Below, in pieces: positions 42,370 to 53,900 of a stretch of 64,000 nucleotides of DNA. The notes under the pieces were generated by a model. That model was not told the DNA's origin, made no database searches, and saw only the letters and a program-made list of their open reading frames with translations. Source of the DNA: Rehmannia glutinosa (lineage: Eukaryota; Streptophyta; Magnoliopsida; Lamiales; Orobanchaceae); contig CM071936.1 of NCBI GenBank assembly GCA_016081115.2, positions 76,981,262 to 77,045,261 on the forward strand, read 5' to 3'. Each line of letters begins with the position of its first letter. Within the stretch, counting starts at the first letter, position 1. A program made the position numbers and the translations under genes.

Positions 42370-45300
42370 ATGAGATCAGATCGCCAATGGATGTACGCAC
42401 GAATACGAGATGGTCTTTTAACTCGAGAGTTCATGGATGGAATTGAAACTTTCATCCAGTATGCTAATAGTCAAACTGAATGGATGGACATGACAAGAAT
42501 TAGGTGTCCATGTAACCAAAAAAACTGCCAAAATAAGAAATTTCTTGATGTGCCCAATGTGAAATACCACTTGGCGAGATATGGATTCGTACCGAACTAC
42601 TATATTTGGACTTTTCAGGGGGAGTCAAATGTGAGGTCTGATGTTGAGAGGGATGTTGGTGGGCCATCTTCTATCACCACTGAAGAAGCATCCAATGCAT
42701 ACCACACAATGATTTTGGATATTCTTTGGTCCTAAATTTAATGTGGATGAGACGGAGGAGGCGCGAACCCCGAGGCCCAAAAGTTCTATGATATCGAAAG
42801 GCCGATCAATGATTGTGGCACGGGTGTGAAAAACACTCCCATTTATCTTTGGTAGCTCAACTAATGAGCTTAAAGTCAGAGAACCGGATGTCTGAAAAAT
42901 GTTTTGACCAGATAACTGAGCTCATGAAAGAGATTGTTCGAGAGAATAATCTAGTCACTGATAACTTCTACAACACCAAGAAGTTATATCGAGGCATGGG
43001 ATTGCCGGTTGAGAAGATTGATTGTTGCATAAATGGTTGCATGATATATTGGGGCTCAGATTCAGATAAGATCTCTTGTAAGTTTTGTCGCCATTCTCGA
43101 TTTGCAAAAGCTCATCGAGGGGATGAAAAGCGACAAAAAACTAATATAGCAAACAAAAAGATGTACTACTTACCTCTGAATCCTCGACCACAGAGGTTGT
43201 ATGCATCTAATGCTACTGCAAAAGATATGAGATGGCATGCCGAACACTTACTAGATGATGGGGTCATGCATCATCCCTCGGATTCCCTGGCATGGAAGCA
43301 TTACAATCAGACTCACTCTAACTTTGCCAATGAAACTTTGAATGTCAGGTTGGGTTTGTGCACTGATGGCTTTCAATTTGGGCAATCAGGGCAACAATAT
43401 TCATCGTGGCCAGTTATACTAACACCATACAATTTGCCTCATTGGATGTGTATGAATGAGCAATATATGTTCTTGACTGTATTGGTTCCAGGGCCTAAAA
43501 ACCCGAAAGAGAGGTTGGATGTTTACCTACATCCGCTCATAGCAGAGTTGGTTCATTTGTGGGACATAGGTGTTCATACACACGACATCTCGAAGAAACA
43601 GAATTTTCAGATGCATGCTGCCCTTATGTGGACCATTAGTGATTTCCCTGCTTATTCGATGTTGTCGGGGTGGAGTACAGCTGGGAGGTTAGCTTGTCCA
43701 TATTGCATGGACAATTCAGATGCGTTCACGCTTAGGTGCAGCGTCAAACAGTCGTGGTTTGACAACCATCGGAAGTTCTTGCCTGCAAATCACACATTTC
43801 AGAGGAATAAAGATGCATTTAGAAAAGACATAATAGTTACAACTCATCAGCCAGTTGTTCGGTCTGGATTCGAGATTCTTAGGGAGTTAGAGATGTTAGG
43901 TCTAAAGAAAGTCACTGACCTGGATGCAACTAATGTTAATGGACCGATTTCAAAAACTCGTGGTTAGAAGAAATGATGCATTTTTTGGGATTTTCCATAT
44001 TGGAGCTCCAACTTGATACGACACAATTTGGATGTTATGCATATAGAAAAAAATGTGTTTGATAATGTATTCAACACAGTGTTGAATGTTGAAGGAAAAA
44101 TAAAAGATACCTATAAATCTAGGGATGAGCTAAATGATTACTGTCGTAGACCTGAGTTGAAGCGTGATATGCGATTGGGAAGTATCCGAAAGCTTGTTAA
44201 ACGCTTGACAAGCAGGGAAGGACCACATTGTGTGATTGGGTGAAGAATCTCAAATTTCCGATGGATATGCATCAAACATGGCCCGATGTGTAGATATGAA
44301 GAAGTTAAAGTTGTTTGGGATGAAATGTCATGATTGTCACGTGTTTATGCAGATGTTAATACCAATGGCATTCCGTGAGCTGCTTCCCCTAAATGTTTGG
44401 AAGGCTCTTACAAAATTGAGTTTGTTCTTCAAGGATCTTACTTCTACCGTCATTGGAAGTGATGATTTGATGCGGCTTGAGAGAGACACACCTCTAATTC
44501 TATGTAAACTTGAACGTATATTTCCTCCGAGCTTCTTTGACTCTATGGAGCATCTACCAGTTCACTTGGCATATGAAGCAAGGATTGCTAGGCCAGTTCA
44601 TTACAGGTGGATGTATCCATTTGAGAGGTATAAATATAGTTTATACATGTGAAAGAACTGTGTTTGATCTATATAATAAGTATGTCGCTTATAAATGTCA
44701 ATTTTGTCTAGGTACCTTTGCAAGTTGAAAAATAATATTGGAAACAAAGCAAAAGTCGAGGGATCTATATCCAACGCATATTTTGTGGAAGAAGCATCAT
44801 CCTTTTGTTCGTACTACTTTGAGGATCATGTTAGCACGAAACACAAAAATGTCCCTCGGAATTACGATGGCCGTGGAGATGTAGTAGATGACTATGAAGG
44901 AAATATTTCCATATTCAAGCATCCTGGTCGAGCATTTGGAAAGGCAAAAACAAGATATATGACCAAGAAGAGTACAAAGCAGCTCGTATCTATGTTTTAT
45001 TGAATTGTAGTGAGGTTAAACCATATATTGAGTATGTATTTCCTCTTTTAATTGTCACAAAATAATGTCACTCAATATGCATTGTAAATGATGACGTATC
45101 TGTTCTTTTCAAGGATTTACAATGAACATATAAAGAATGATCAACCGAACATTTCAGATGCTCAACTTGATGGGAAATTGGAAAATGAATTTGCAAGATG
45201 GTTCGAGACATATGTGAGATTTTAAAACACTTGAACTATATTCACATGAGTGCATTTCATCTTTTTCGTGTTATAACAGTTCTTACATTTGATATATATA

Positions 45301-46015
45301 GGCACATGGTCCTTTGAACAACATTTTGAACAAATTCATCAAGGATCTCGCAAATGGCTCATTAAGATCCATCACCACTTATCCCGGGTATTATGTGAAT
45401 GGATATAAATTTCACACGGTTGGCCATGGTTCAAATAGAGCAACTATGAACAGCGGGGTCTACATAAAAGGAGTGAACTACAGTGTAGATGAGAGCGATT
45501 ATTATGGTCGATTGCTGGAAGTTGTGGAGCTCGAGTATCCTGGTTTGCCGATCAAGAGAACTGTCTTATTCAATTGTGAATGGTTTGATCCAACAAGTAT
45601 GGGCACCAAGGTCCACCACCAGTATAAGCTCGTCGACGTTAATCATAAGCGTAGATTCAATCGATATGAACAATTTGTTCTAGCAATTCAAGCCACACAA
45701 GTTTACTATTGCATGTATCCAAGTTTGAAATGCGACAAGACAGACTGGTGGGCTGTTTGCAAGATTAAAGCTAGATCTAATGTGGAGGTTACTAGATCAT
45801 CTATACCCCCATCATTTCAAGAGGAAACTATAGATATCCATGATTATGTACAAGAAGATGAGGGCCCTGTACATTTGGATGATCCAATTGGTGGGGTTAT
45901 AGAACTTCAAGATGAACAAGATCTCACAGAAGATGAGCTTGAGGTAGATGAAAAAATGGATGAGTCGAGCGAAGATTCAGACATAGGAGATAGTAACAAT
46001 AATAGTGATAGTTAG
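42370..46015 (+). pseudogene. TNP2-like CACTA transposase, multi-exon, frameshifted
   Basis: Catalytic transposase of the En/Spm superfamily, which cuts the CACTA ends. The N-terminal transposase-associated domain is at 42370-42620 (MRSDRQWMYARI, CPCNQKNC). The main transposase_21 domain is at 42813-43967 and 44013-44240 (GLCTDGFQFG, WPVILTPYNLP, VPGPKNPKERLDVYL, then HNLDVMHIEKNVFDNVF). A DUF4218 region follows (44290-44627), joining at a clean GT-AG intron to ERYLCKLKNN at 44712. Exons at about 45114-45213 and 45302-46015 carry the DUF4216 region (YYGRLLEVVELEYPG, VLFNCEWFDPT) and an acidic tail. Shifts or stops near 42735-42815, 43965, 44240 and 44960 break it. The start codon follows the leader exon. 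Confidence 0.88.
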
Positions 46016-46271
46016 TAAGACAGGTTGATTATCTATCTTTTCTATGTAGCTAACCAAATCTTCAAAAAAAAAAATTTATCCATTCATTAAAAAATAAAAC
46101 AAAGATTGTATTTTGTAATCAAATAAAAGAAAGCCTTATTCTTATGCACATAATTGTGATATTAATATAAAATTTATTACATTGTTTTTATGCATTGCAT
46201 TCTCGATATATACTGTTGTTTTCATAGTTGTTATATTTATGCTATGCTAATGCAGTTCTTTTTAATTTCAG

Positions 46272-48135
46272 ATGGCTAGATGTAGAGGTAGAGGTGTACA
46301 AGCTGGAGGACGTGGACGAGGGGATGGTCCTTCGACATTCTAGCCACCCTCGTTTGCATGAGGACATGGACGAGGGGATGGTCCTTCGACATTCCAGCCA
46401 TTGATGAAGTCTGAAACTAGCAAAGGTTTACTTCATATGTTCTAAAATTATAATTTTTACTATTTTATACATCATCATTAATTATATGTTTGTGCATGTT
46501 TGTAGAAGTATTGTAGGTGGGACGAGGCCATTGATGGGTTGGTGTACGATGCTTTCATGGATAAGGCTTCTACGCGCTATAGCAATCTGATCCATAAATT
46601 CAAGAAGAAAAGACATTTAGCGAGGCCAAATTGTGTGCCGGATGAGGGATGGGGACATTGGTTGGAGTATTGGAATATTCCTGATGTGATGGATAAGTCT
46701 GACCAGCAGCGTCAAAACAGGATATCGGAGTTGGGGGGACTTGGTACAGGTTGCTCTCGCCATACCGGGGGGTCTCGCTCGATCATTGAGCACTCTCATG
46801 CTTTGGTAATACTTTAGATTTAATTTTGTTAAATTTCAATTACATATCATTTGTTAACTATAGTTTTCACAAAACACATATATATTACACATTCATTTGT
46901 GTTACGTGGATGCAGGAAAAACAGTATGGGCGCCCACCCACATCATATGAGATTTTCGCACACACACATACAAAGAAGGATGGCGAGTTTGTGGACGTGA
47001 GGTCTAGAAATGTCGCTGTAAGTGATATATTTATGCTATAATAATATTATTCCTTCCAAGAGAATAAAAGTTTGTGAAACTTTATTTCTTTATGCCGTGT
47101 TAGAAAGGAACTACGGAAACTTTTGTTGATGCATTTGGCTACTGAGCAGTTGAGATGGGAATAGTTGTTAAAGACCAATGAGTTTTACTCGGAAAATGAA
47201 GTTCTATGCTTATAAAATACAACATTTAGATAAGATTGTATTGTGGTGTAAATCCTCTGCAACATATGAATACTGAACCACATAACCGATGTATAAGAAA
47301 ATTGAAAAATACGAGACAAAAGCAGTAATTGTGTTAATATGTTTATATCCACCGCCTAGGTTGGAGCAATCTACTAGGAAAGGGACATGTAGAAACTACA
47401 GGGTCAGGTGAAAAAACATTGTAATGCTAGAACATTAGAATAAGTGGTTTCGTGAAAATGCACATTATTCACCATGTCTTAACTCAATGCTACAGGTGTA
47501 CCTCACTTTGAAAAAAATAATTATTGCCATTAGGATTTAAAAAGTATGTTTTTATGCAGTTAATGTGTAAAAAGTTTTATACTTCTACATAGTCATCTTA
47601 TCATCATCTTAAGGCGATTCCTTGTTTAGATTATTGGCCATTTTGGCTATAAAAGTTAGGTTCGTGATTTGGAGGACCAACCAATTCACATTGCTTTTTA
47701 CCACAAGCCTTGTAACTGTTTTAATTTCTATATTATTACAAAATAATGTGAAATAAATTCATTTTCTTACAGGACAAGGTCCAGGCACGTGTAGTTTCTG
47801 CTACGCAGGCAGTTGAGGAGTCCAGTGATCTCCCGCCTGTGGGCGTGTCCCAGTTGTACGTGGAAGTAGTTGGGAGAGGCAAGAAGCAACGGATCTATGG
47901 CCTCGGGACCAAGGCAACTTCTTTCATGCTTTTGGCTCGCCCATCGACCACATTACACGTAGATCCGGATGTCATAAAGAGACAGGTGTCAGAGGAGCTA
48001 CATCAGCAGTGTGAGCAGAGATATCAGGACATGGAGGCTCGTGTGGAGGCCCGTATTGAGGCAGGTCTCCGAGATCAGCTATCATCGATATTAGTGGAGA
48101 TGCACCGTACAAGACATGTGCCTCCTTTTGTGTAG
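46272..48135 (+). pseudogene. Second CACTA gene, TnpA-like (Ptta/En/Spm family)
   Basis: Accessory DNA-binding protein of En/Spm-type elements, thought to bind subterminal repeats. Exon 1 starts MARCRGRGVQAGGRGRGDG but has a stop at 46340-46342 within a duplicated GGACGAGGGGATGGTCC block. Exon 2 (46505-46805) reads RYSNLIHKFKKKRH and LEYWNIPDVMDKSDQQRQNR, exon 3 (46916-47017) EKQYGRPPTSYEIFAHTHTK, exon 4 (47773-48135) a coiled-coil tail (SEELHQQCEQRYQDMEARVE). The exon 2/3 and 3/4 joins are GT-AG and keep frame. The pattern fits the plant Ptta/En/Spm transposase family. Only the first exon looks broken. Confidence 0.75.
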
Positions 48136-48394
48136 CCGCCTACTCGCCCCGATGATGTTGCTAGTTTGGGCAACCGTTAGATTTGACGTTGTATTAGTAC
48201 CTTATACATTGGCTTAATTACAGATGTTACGTCGTACTAGTATGCTTTTCAAAACTATACTATGTTATGATTATGTTGGATTTTTGCATTATTTTGTGTT
48301 TGGTTTAGATTTATATAGTACATTTTGCTTATTATAGGTGCTTACAAGATTCATATAACCAAAAAAATGGAAAATAATATTTTTAAAAATATCA

Positions 48395-48792
48395 AAAAAT
48401 TAGTGACGGAAATCACATTCGTCACTAAATAAAATAATTTTGTCAAAAGTTAGCAACGAAAAAACCGAAGTTAAATTTAGTGACGAAATTTCTATTGCTA
48501 AAATCGTAGTTAAATGTAGTGACGGAATTTTCGTTGCTAAAATAGTAATATATCTTCCAAACTTATGACGAATTTGGAAAGTAATACCAACGGGTTTTTG
48601 AACCACTAACAACGGAAATTTCCATTGTTAAGATTAGCAACGGATATATATTCTGTAGGTAATATTTTAGCAACCAGCGTTTTAACTAGGACCTTTTTCC
48701 GTCACTAATCCGTTGATATTGCCTATTAGTGACGAAATTTTTGCTTATAATGACGGAAATTTCCGTAGCTAATTTCATTTTTCCTTGTAGTG
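48395..48792. repeat. Right subterminal repeats and TIR of the CACTA
   Basis: Many TAGTGACGGAAAT, GTCACTAA, AGCAACGGAAA and GACGGAAATTTCCGT words, mirroring the left end, close with CCTTGTAGTG at 48792. The 260 bp before it (48136-48394) hold no gene. Confidence 0.85.
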
Positions 48793-49117
48793 ATTGATTT
48801 TTATTTAATAAGTGGTGATGAGGTTTAGTTCCAATTTTATTCTCGCGATTGTATTCATGAACATCTAATTTTTTTTCCAACAAGAATACATGTCTAGAAT
48901 ATGATTCCTTCACGCGAACAAGATTATTTTCCAAAGGATCTTCATCAAAATGAGTCTCATAGGCGACTACTTCAGATTCTAACAACTTTACATTATCAAA
49001 GTTATTGGCGAATACCAATTTATTCCACGATTTCAAGCATTGTTTTAGACGAAAGGAAAATGACAATCCACTCGGGTGAACATAAAATGCGATCAAGACA
49101 TTGCCAAACCCATCTAA
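48793..49117 (-). pseudogene. LINE ORF2 fragment
   Basis: A short minus-strand frame reads LKQCLKSWNKLVFANNFDNV then YETHFDEDPLENNL. This follows the pattern of the linker between endonuclease and RT in plant L1-type LINEs (LKxWNKxVFGNxFxNVKxxE). Downstream RT is absent: the coding match stops near the CACTA edge. I did not find a continuation on the far side of the CACTA at 22520. Confidence 0.45.
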
Positions 49118-49456
49118 TGACACCCAAGCTGAGCTGGACGAAATGGACCCACGTGGCCATTCAAGACCTGATGACGTAGCCCGACCAAACCACACTCAGC
49201 CAAGCTGCTGGACAGAGCCGAGCCCAACCCAACTGAGAAGTTTCTAAGGAAATCAAGCATTCCACCACGAAATCAACCCAGCTCGGACTGAACCTCCAGT
49301 GGCAGAACAAGGAGCCACCTGGCAGGGCATTAATGGGACAAATTAACAAGCACTTTCTACCTCACAGCAACCATGCAGTCCATGCACAACAAGAAGATGA
49401 CAAGTGTCCCACTAGTATTATAGATATAATGATTATTAGGCCACTAAGTGTATTAG
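49118..49456. other. Unassigned GC-richer stretch
   Basis: Starts TGACACCCAAGCTGAGCTGG and ends where the truncated Sirevirus LTR begins. No protein is recognised. It could be part of a gypsy LTR, perhaps belonging with the gag at 63172 on the far side of the Sirevirus, but nothing shown here proves it. Confidence 0.3.
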
Positions 49457-50701
49457 TATAAAATGATGTGCAGAAATAAAATGCTTAAATGTAAATGACA
49501 CAATAATTTTTATAGAGGTTCGAAGATGGGGTAATTCTTCTACTCCTCTCTTCTCCAACTCCTTGAGGAATCCACTAAGTATTGATTAGAGTACAAAGTG
49601 GTTAACAGTCCAGATACAAGTCTTGATCACACAACTGACTTGCTCCTTTGGGACTCAGTCTAGAGATGCCTTGATCACACAGTTGGCTTCTCGTCCGACT
49701 CAGCTACTTCACAGGGCGGCTGCCTTGCTACTTCAGCTCACTTGCTCAAGCTTCTTGGATTTGATCACGAAGCCCTCCAATAACTTGAGACTGGTTCGAC
49801 CTTGAACCTTCCTACAATCCTCCTTGGAAAGTAGACCCCTTTTGATTCTTCAAAAGTTTCCTCTTCAACAGTTTGAAGTTGTCTTTCCTTCACAGGTTAG
49901 TGTTGGATCGATTTCCTTCGAGATTTAGGCCTGAGGATTTTTCTTGAATAACTTGAGAATATATTGCAGGTTACAGTTTGAATAATTGCTTGAATGTTCA
50001 TTGTTCAGGTATGCAAGGTGACCTCTTCTCAAAGTGATTCCTCAGCCTTTTATAGTGAACTTTTAAAAATCTGCCCATTGAAGAGATAGGCTGATTTTTA
50101 AAAGTCACTTGTGTTCGTTGGCTTGTCTTGTTGCAGTCCTTGATGTTGACATTTCCTCGTATTAAATGAATGTTGACTTTTTCGAGTCCGACACGAGGTA
50201 CGTGCTTCCCATTGGTTTATTCCTTTTGCACGCTTCTGGGACTGAACACTTTAAGACATGGCAGTATGGAAGTATTACTTATTTAAGTAAGCTTCTTGAC
50301 TTTTGTGCAACGGATTCTTTTCAGTTGTCTTGACTTGACTGCAGTTCTTTAACTTCCCCAGGTGACTTCGAGTTAGCTTCCAATCAATGGATGACTCATC
50401 TGTCACTTCAACTTGACACTTGGCTTCTTGATTAACTTGATCGACACTTCACACACTGATCCCGGTGATACTCCTTCAGTCGAGTTCTTGACTTCTCCTC
50501 CTTGCCATACTCAGTTGTTTCGCAGCGGAGTCTTCATTTCAGTCTTCAGTTGACTTCTTGTATTCCCAAGCATAGCTGACTTGACTCAGCTCATATAGCC
50601 CTATCTATTACAATACAAATTACAAGGAAAATGGGGTGCCAACTTTCTAGTCTAAGTTATACATGGCATTCATCAAAATCTAAACAATAAATTTCCCAAC
50701 A
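49457..50701 (-). repeat. 3' LTR of the second Sirevirus, truncated
   Basis: Matches 61926-63168 nearly base for base (for example GAGGTTCGAAGATGGGGTAA and CGTCCGACTCAGCTACTTC) but lacks the part equivalent to 61592-61925. It ends TTTCCCAACA at 50701 next to the polypurine tract. Confidence 0.88.
50046..50055 (-). promoter_or_regulatory. TATA box in 3' LTR
   Basis: CTATAAAAGG on the minus strand, conserved in the partner LTR at 62513-62522. Confidence 0.65.
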
Positions 50702-50719
50702 ATTTTCCCCTTTTTGATG
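50702..50719 (-). other. Polypurine tract of the second Sirevirus
   Basis: The minus strand reads CATCAAAAAGGGGAAAAT directly before the LTR start TGTTGGG, almost the same as the tract of the first Sirevirus. Confidence 0.85.
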
Positions 50720-50990
50720 ATGCCAAAACTTAAAACATACAATCAAAATGTAAGCATCAAAGATACATACAGGCAATGCAGTAACAGAGAATGTATGCGT
50801 AGAATCAATCTTTTATTGGTCATAACATTCTTGTCCTTTACACAGCTGTTTACAATGTGTATCAGAGCAAACATAGCAGACTATAACTACGCAAATATAG
50901 AAATTACAAATTTCTTATTCAATGTACCTAAGACTTACATACATATGCATTTACAACAGTAAAATACATGAAGGGATGGACAACAACACT
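50720..50990 (-). other. Short 3' non-coding region
   Basis: AT-rich spacer between the extra gene and the polypurine tract; no palindromic island like that of the first Sirevirus. Confidence 0.5.
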
Positions 50991-53900
50991 TCATCGCCTT
51001 CGCTGGCTCCTTCTTTCTTCTTCAGCTCTGTCGTCCTCTGCTCTCTTTCTTTTCTTTTCTTCTTCAGCTGTTTTCTTTTTCTCGTATGCTCTCTTTGCAG
51101 CATCGTCTCTTCGTTTTCTTTCTTGCCTTTCTTCCCACAGCTAATCTTGTCTTTTATTTTCTTCTTCGATCCTTTTCGCATATTCAGCATTCTTCCTAGC
51201 CACTTCTTGATTGGCTACTTCATCATATCCAGCCCAGTAGATCCTTCCCTTCTTGCTCGGATCTACATATTCAATATTTTTGGGTAGAGGTCTAGGTTGA
51301 AAACCTCTGCCTCCACCACTCCTTCCTCTTCCTCTGGGCGTATATTGTACTGGAGTCTTCTTCTTACCAGCTGAATGGCTGCTTGTAGTCTGTTGCCTGT
51401 CAGCTTCTTCACATAGCTTCAGATCTTTCTCCCAGGACAAGTCCCAGGCTTGGGCTATGGACATATTTTTGAAGTATCCCTCGGATTCGAGCATTTTAAA
51501 TTCTTCCACTGATCGTGGCTCGTCTCCGTCATCTGGAATGGCATCTGTGTTCTTTCCTGCCGGAATGCCTCCGTATTGTTTCAATACTTCTAAAACACGG
51601 GCATCCGTCTTCCTTTCAACCTCCTTCATCCCTGCTTCTACGATTTTTCTCTTCTCAGACATAAGCACAACAAAGTGTTGGAGCGGCAGAGTCACCGGAA
51701 GTTTGCTGATTATGTTAGCTGTGACATGGCCTTGTTGAGGGGTTTCAGCAAACATTAGGGTCATGTCTTTTGAACCTTCCCCCTCAATTGCTTTTCCCTT
51801 CTCCTTCTTCTGTTCTTCAGCTGTTTCCTTCTTCTTCTCAACAGATGCGTCCTTCTTTTTCTCATCCGCTGACCCTTTCAGCATCTTCAGGTATTCCTCT
51901 TCCCCCTTTTTGGCATCATCAAAGGAGAGAGGAACCCCTGGAAACATTCCTGCGAGCATAAAATCTAAGCGGCTGATAGCTGAGTTCTGCTTGGAGTCTG
52001 CTGCGGAGTATGCTGTTCGAAATTTTGAGCGGGTGGCTTTGGATTCAGCTGCCACTAGTTTCATCTCAGCCATAAGAAGGCTGAACTTGGCATTCATACT
52101 TTCCTCTACGCGCAGAAGTTCTTTCTTGTGAAATTCTCGCAGCAGTTCCATTTCAGTGGTATGGGAGGCATGCATTCTGTCAACATTCTCTTGCATCATC
52201 CTCTTCATGTCAGCATTATCAGCGCTCCAGATCAACATTTTATTGTACAATGCCTTGAAGTATTGGACTTGTTCGAATCGCATTGTACTCTGCTGTTGAC
52301 ACCATTCTCTGATCTGCAGCACAATCCCTCTCAAGTCGGCTGTGAGAGTGGCATCCCTATTGTCCAGCCGCATATCCAGCGAGGTCTGGTGCCTTTCAAT
52401 TTTCTCAATCTCTCCAAGGATAGTCTTAAAGACTTCACGCACCTTAGTTGTTACCTCAGTCTCAGCTGGTAGCCAAGCAACATCAAAATCGACTCTGCTG
52501 GGACAATAGAGTCAGTGGGAATCACTGGATCGGTTGTGGTATCGTTTCTGCTCTCGGGCTATTTTTTCTACAAGGTCAGACACCTCAATTGAAAAAGGAA
52601 AAGTTTCTTCGAAAGCATCATCACCGACGTAAGGTATGAAATGTACGATTGTTCGAGCTTTGTGATGTGCCTGGTTGAGTCGAATCTTTCGTAGCTTTGG
52701 GAGCCTGCAGACGACTTGTTTTCATTTGGGCCTTGGTGTGGGGTTGGCGGTACCGAGCCTCGAGTTTGCCTTAATGCCTTCTTCGGCCTCGGTGGTTTTC
52801 GCTAAATGAATTTTTGGGTCCTCTACCGCACTATCAGCGTCATCGGAAGATGATGAGTTTTGAAGACTTGGCTCATCATCAAAATTAAATGTTTGACGAG
52901 TAGCCTTGAGGTCTGGCTTACTCGTACTTGGTAGAGCATCCTCAGCTGAGTCCTTTTCGGCAGGAGTTGACTCAGCCTCATCTGCAGATCCCAAGAAGGT
53001 TGTATCAGGATCATCCTAGGAGTCATGAAGAGCGCTGATTTCCTCCTCTGAATCAACAATTATGGTCTGAGGAATGCTCTTATCTCCTTCATTTTTACCT
53101 AGGGTAGTCTCAACCTCCCTTAGGCCTTCATTACCTCCTGCAATCTCAACTGCAACGGGGCCTTGTACAACCCCGTCGACAGGCGCAACTGTCTTAGGGT
53201 CTTCTGCGGTGGCAACCACAGGAGTCTCAACTCCGTAGATTGCACTTTCATTGCCCCAGTGTTAACTCTGGGCGAGATCCATCATGTGCCTCGACCGCAT
53301 TAGCGGTGTTCTCGGCAGAGCCGTTGTCACCGGTGAGATAGACTTAATGTCCGAGCCGTCGGTGACAACTTCTTTGTTGTTCTATTTTGTTTTCCTTCTC
53401 CACTTCGCCTCCTAGATTCGGGGTGGAGTCATGCGGCATCCTCCGACCTAGGCTGCGGTGGAGTGAGTTTCCCCCCCCGGTGGCACACCCGAGTGAGTGA
53501 CTTATGTAGGGGTCACTCTGCTCCATATTCATTCATTTCCTTTGAGTGTTGGTAGTGGGGCAGGTGGTAAGACACCTTCAACAGGGGTTGGCTCGACTTG
53601 GGTGCTCAAATTCCCGGTTTCATTGCCAACTCCCGGGATCCGTTCTCCGAGTGAACTGGGTATGTGGTTGCGGCAATGCTCGTGGCGTCTGTTGTACCAC
53701 TCCCAACGGATCAATCTCCGGTGGGATTTGGAAAACTCTCCTGGTCCTTCCATCGCTTGTTGCTCATGCATCATTTTGGATTCGATGGCTTCTTTGCATA
53801 TCCAATTTCTCCTTTGCAAAGAATGAGATCCATGTCCTCATCACTTTCTCGAAAGAGCATCGATGTGAGGATGAGTGTGATCATCTTGGTTCCGGTGAGA

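Larger units (their letters stand above)
22521..48792 (+). mobile_element. CACTA (En/Spm) transposon enlarged by nested insertions
   Basis: The left end is CACTACAAGAAAA and the right end, read inward, is CACTACAAGGAAAA. The trinucleotide ATT lies directly outside both ends (22518-22520 and 48793-48795), the 3-bp duplication expected of CACTA elements. Both subterminal regions are rich in GTGACGAAA / GCGACGG words, and the two transposase genes lie near the right end on the plus strand. The 26.3 kb length is explained by an endogenous pararetrovirus that itself contains a Sirevirus; without these the CACTA would be about 10 kb. Both CACTA genes look damaged. Confidence 0.85.

Noticed and set aside
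50922..52131. Plus-strand Ser/Phe-rich open frames that look like membrane proteins
   Set aside because: They are the antisense of Lys/Glu-rich coiled-coil coding sequence of the Sirevirus extra gene on the minus strand.
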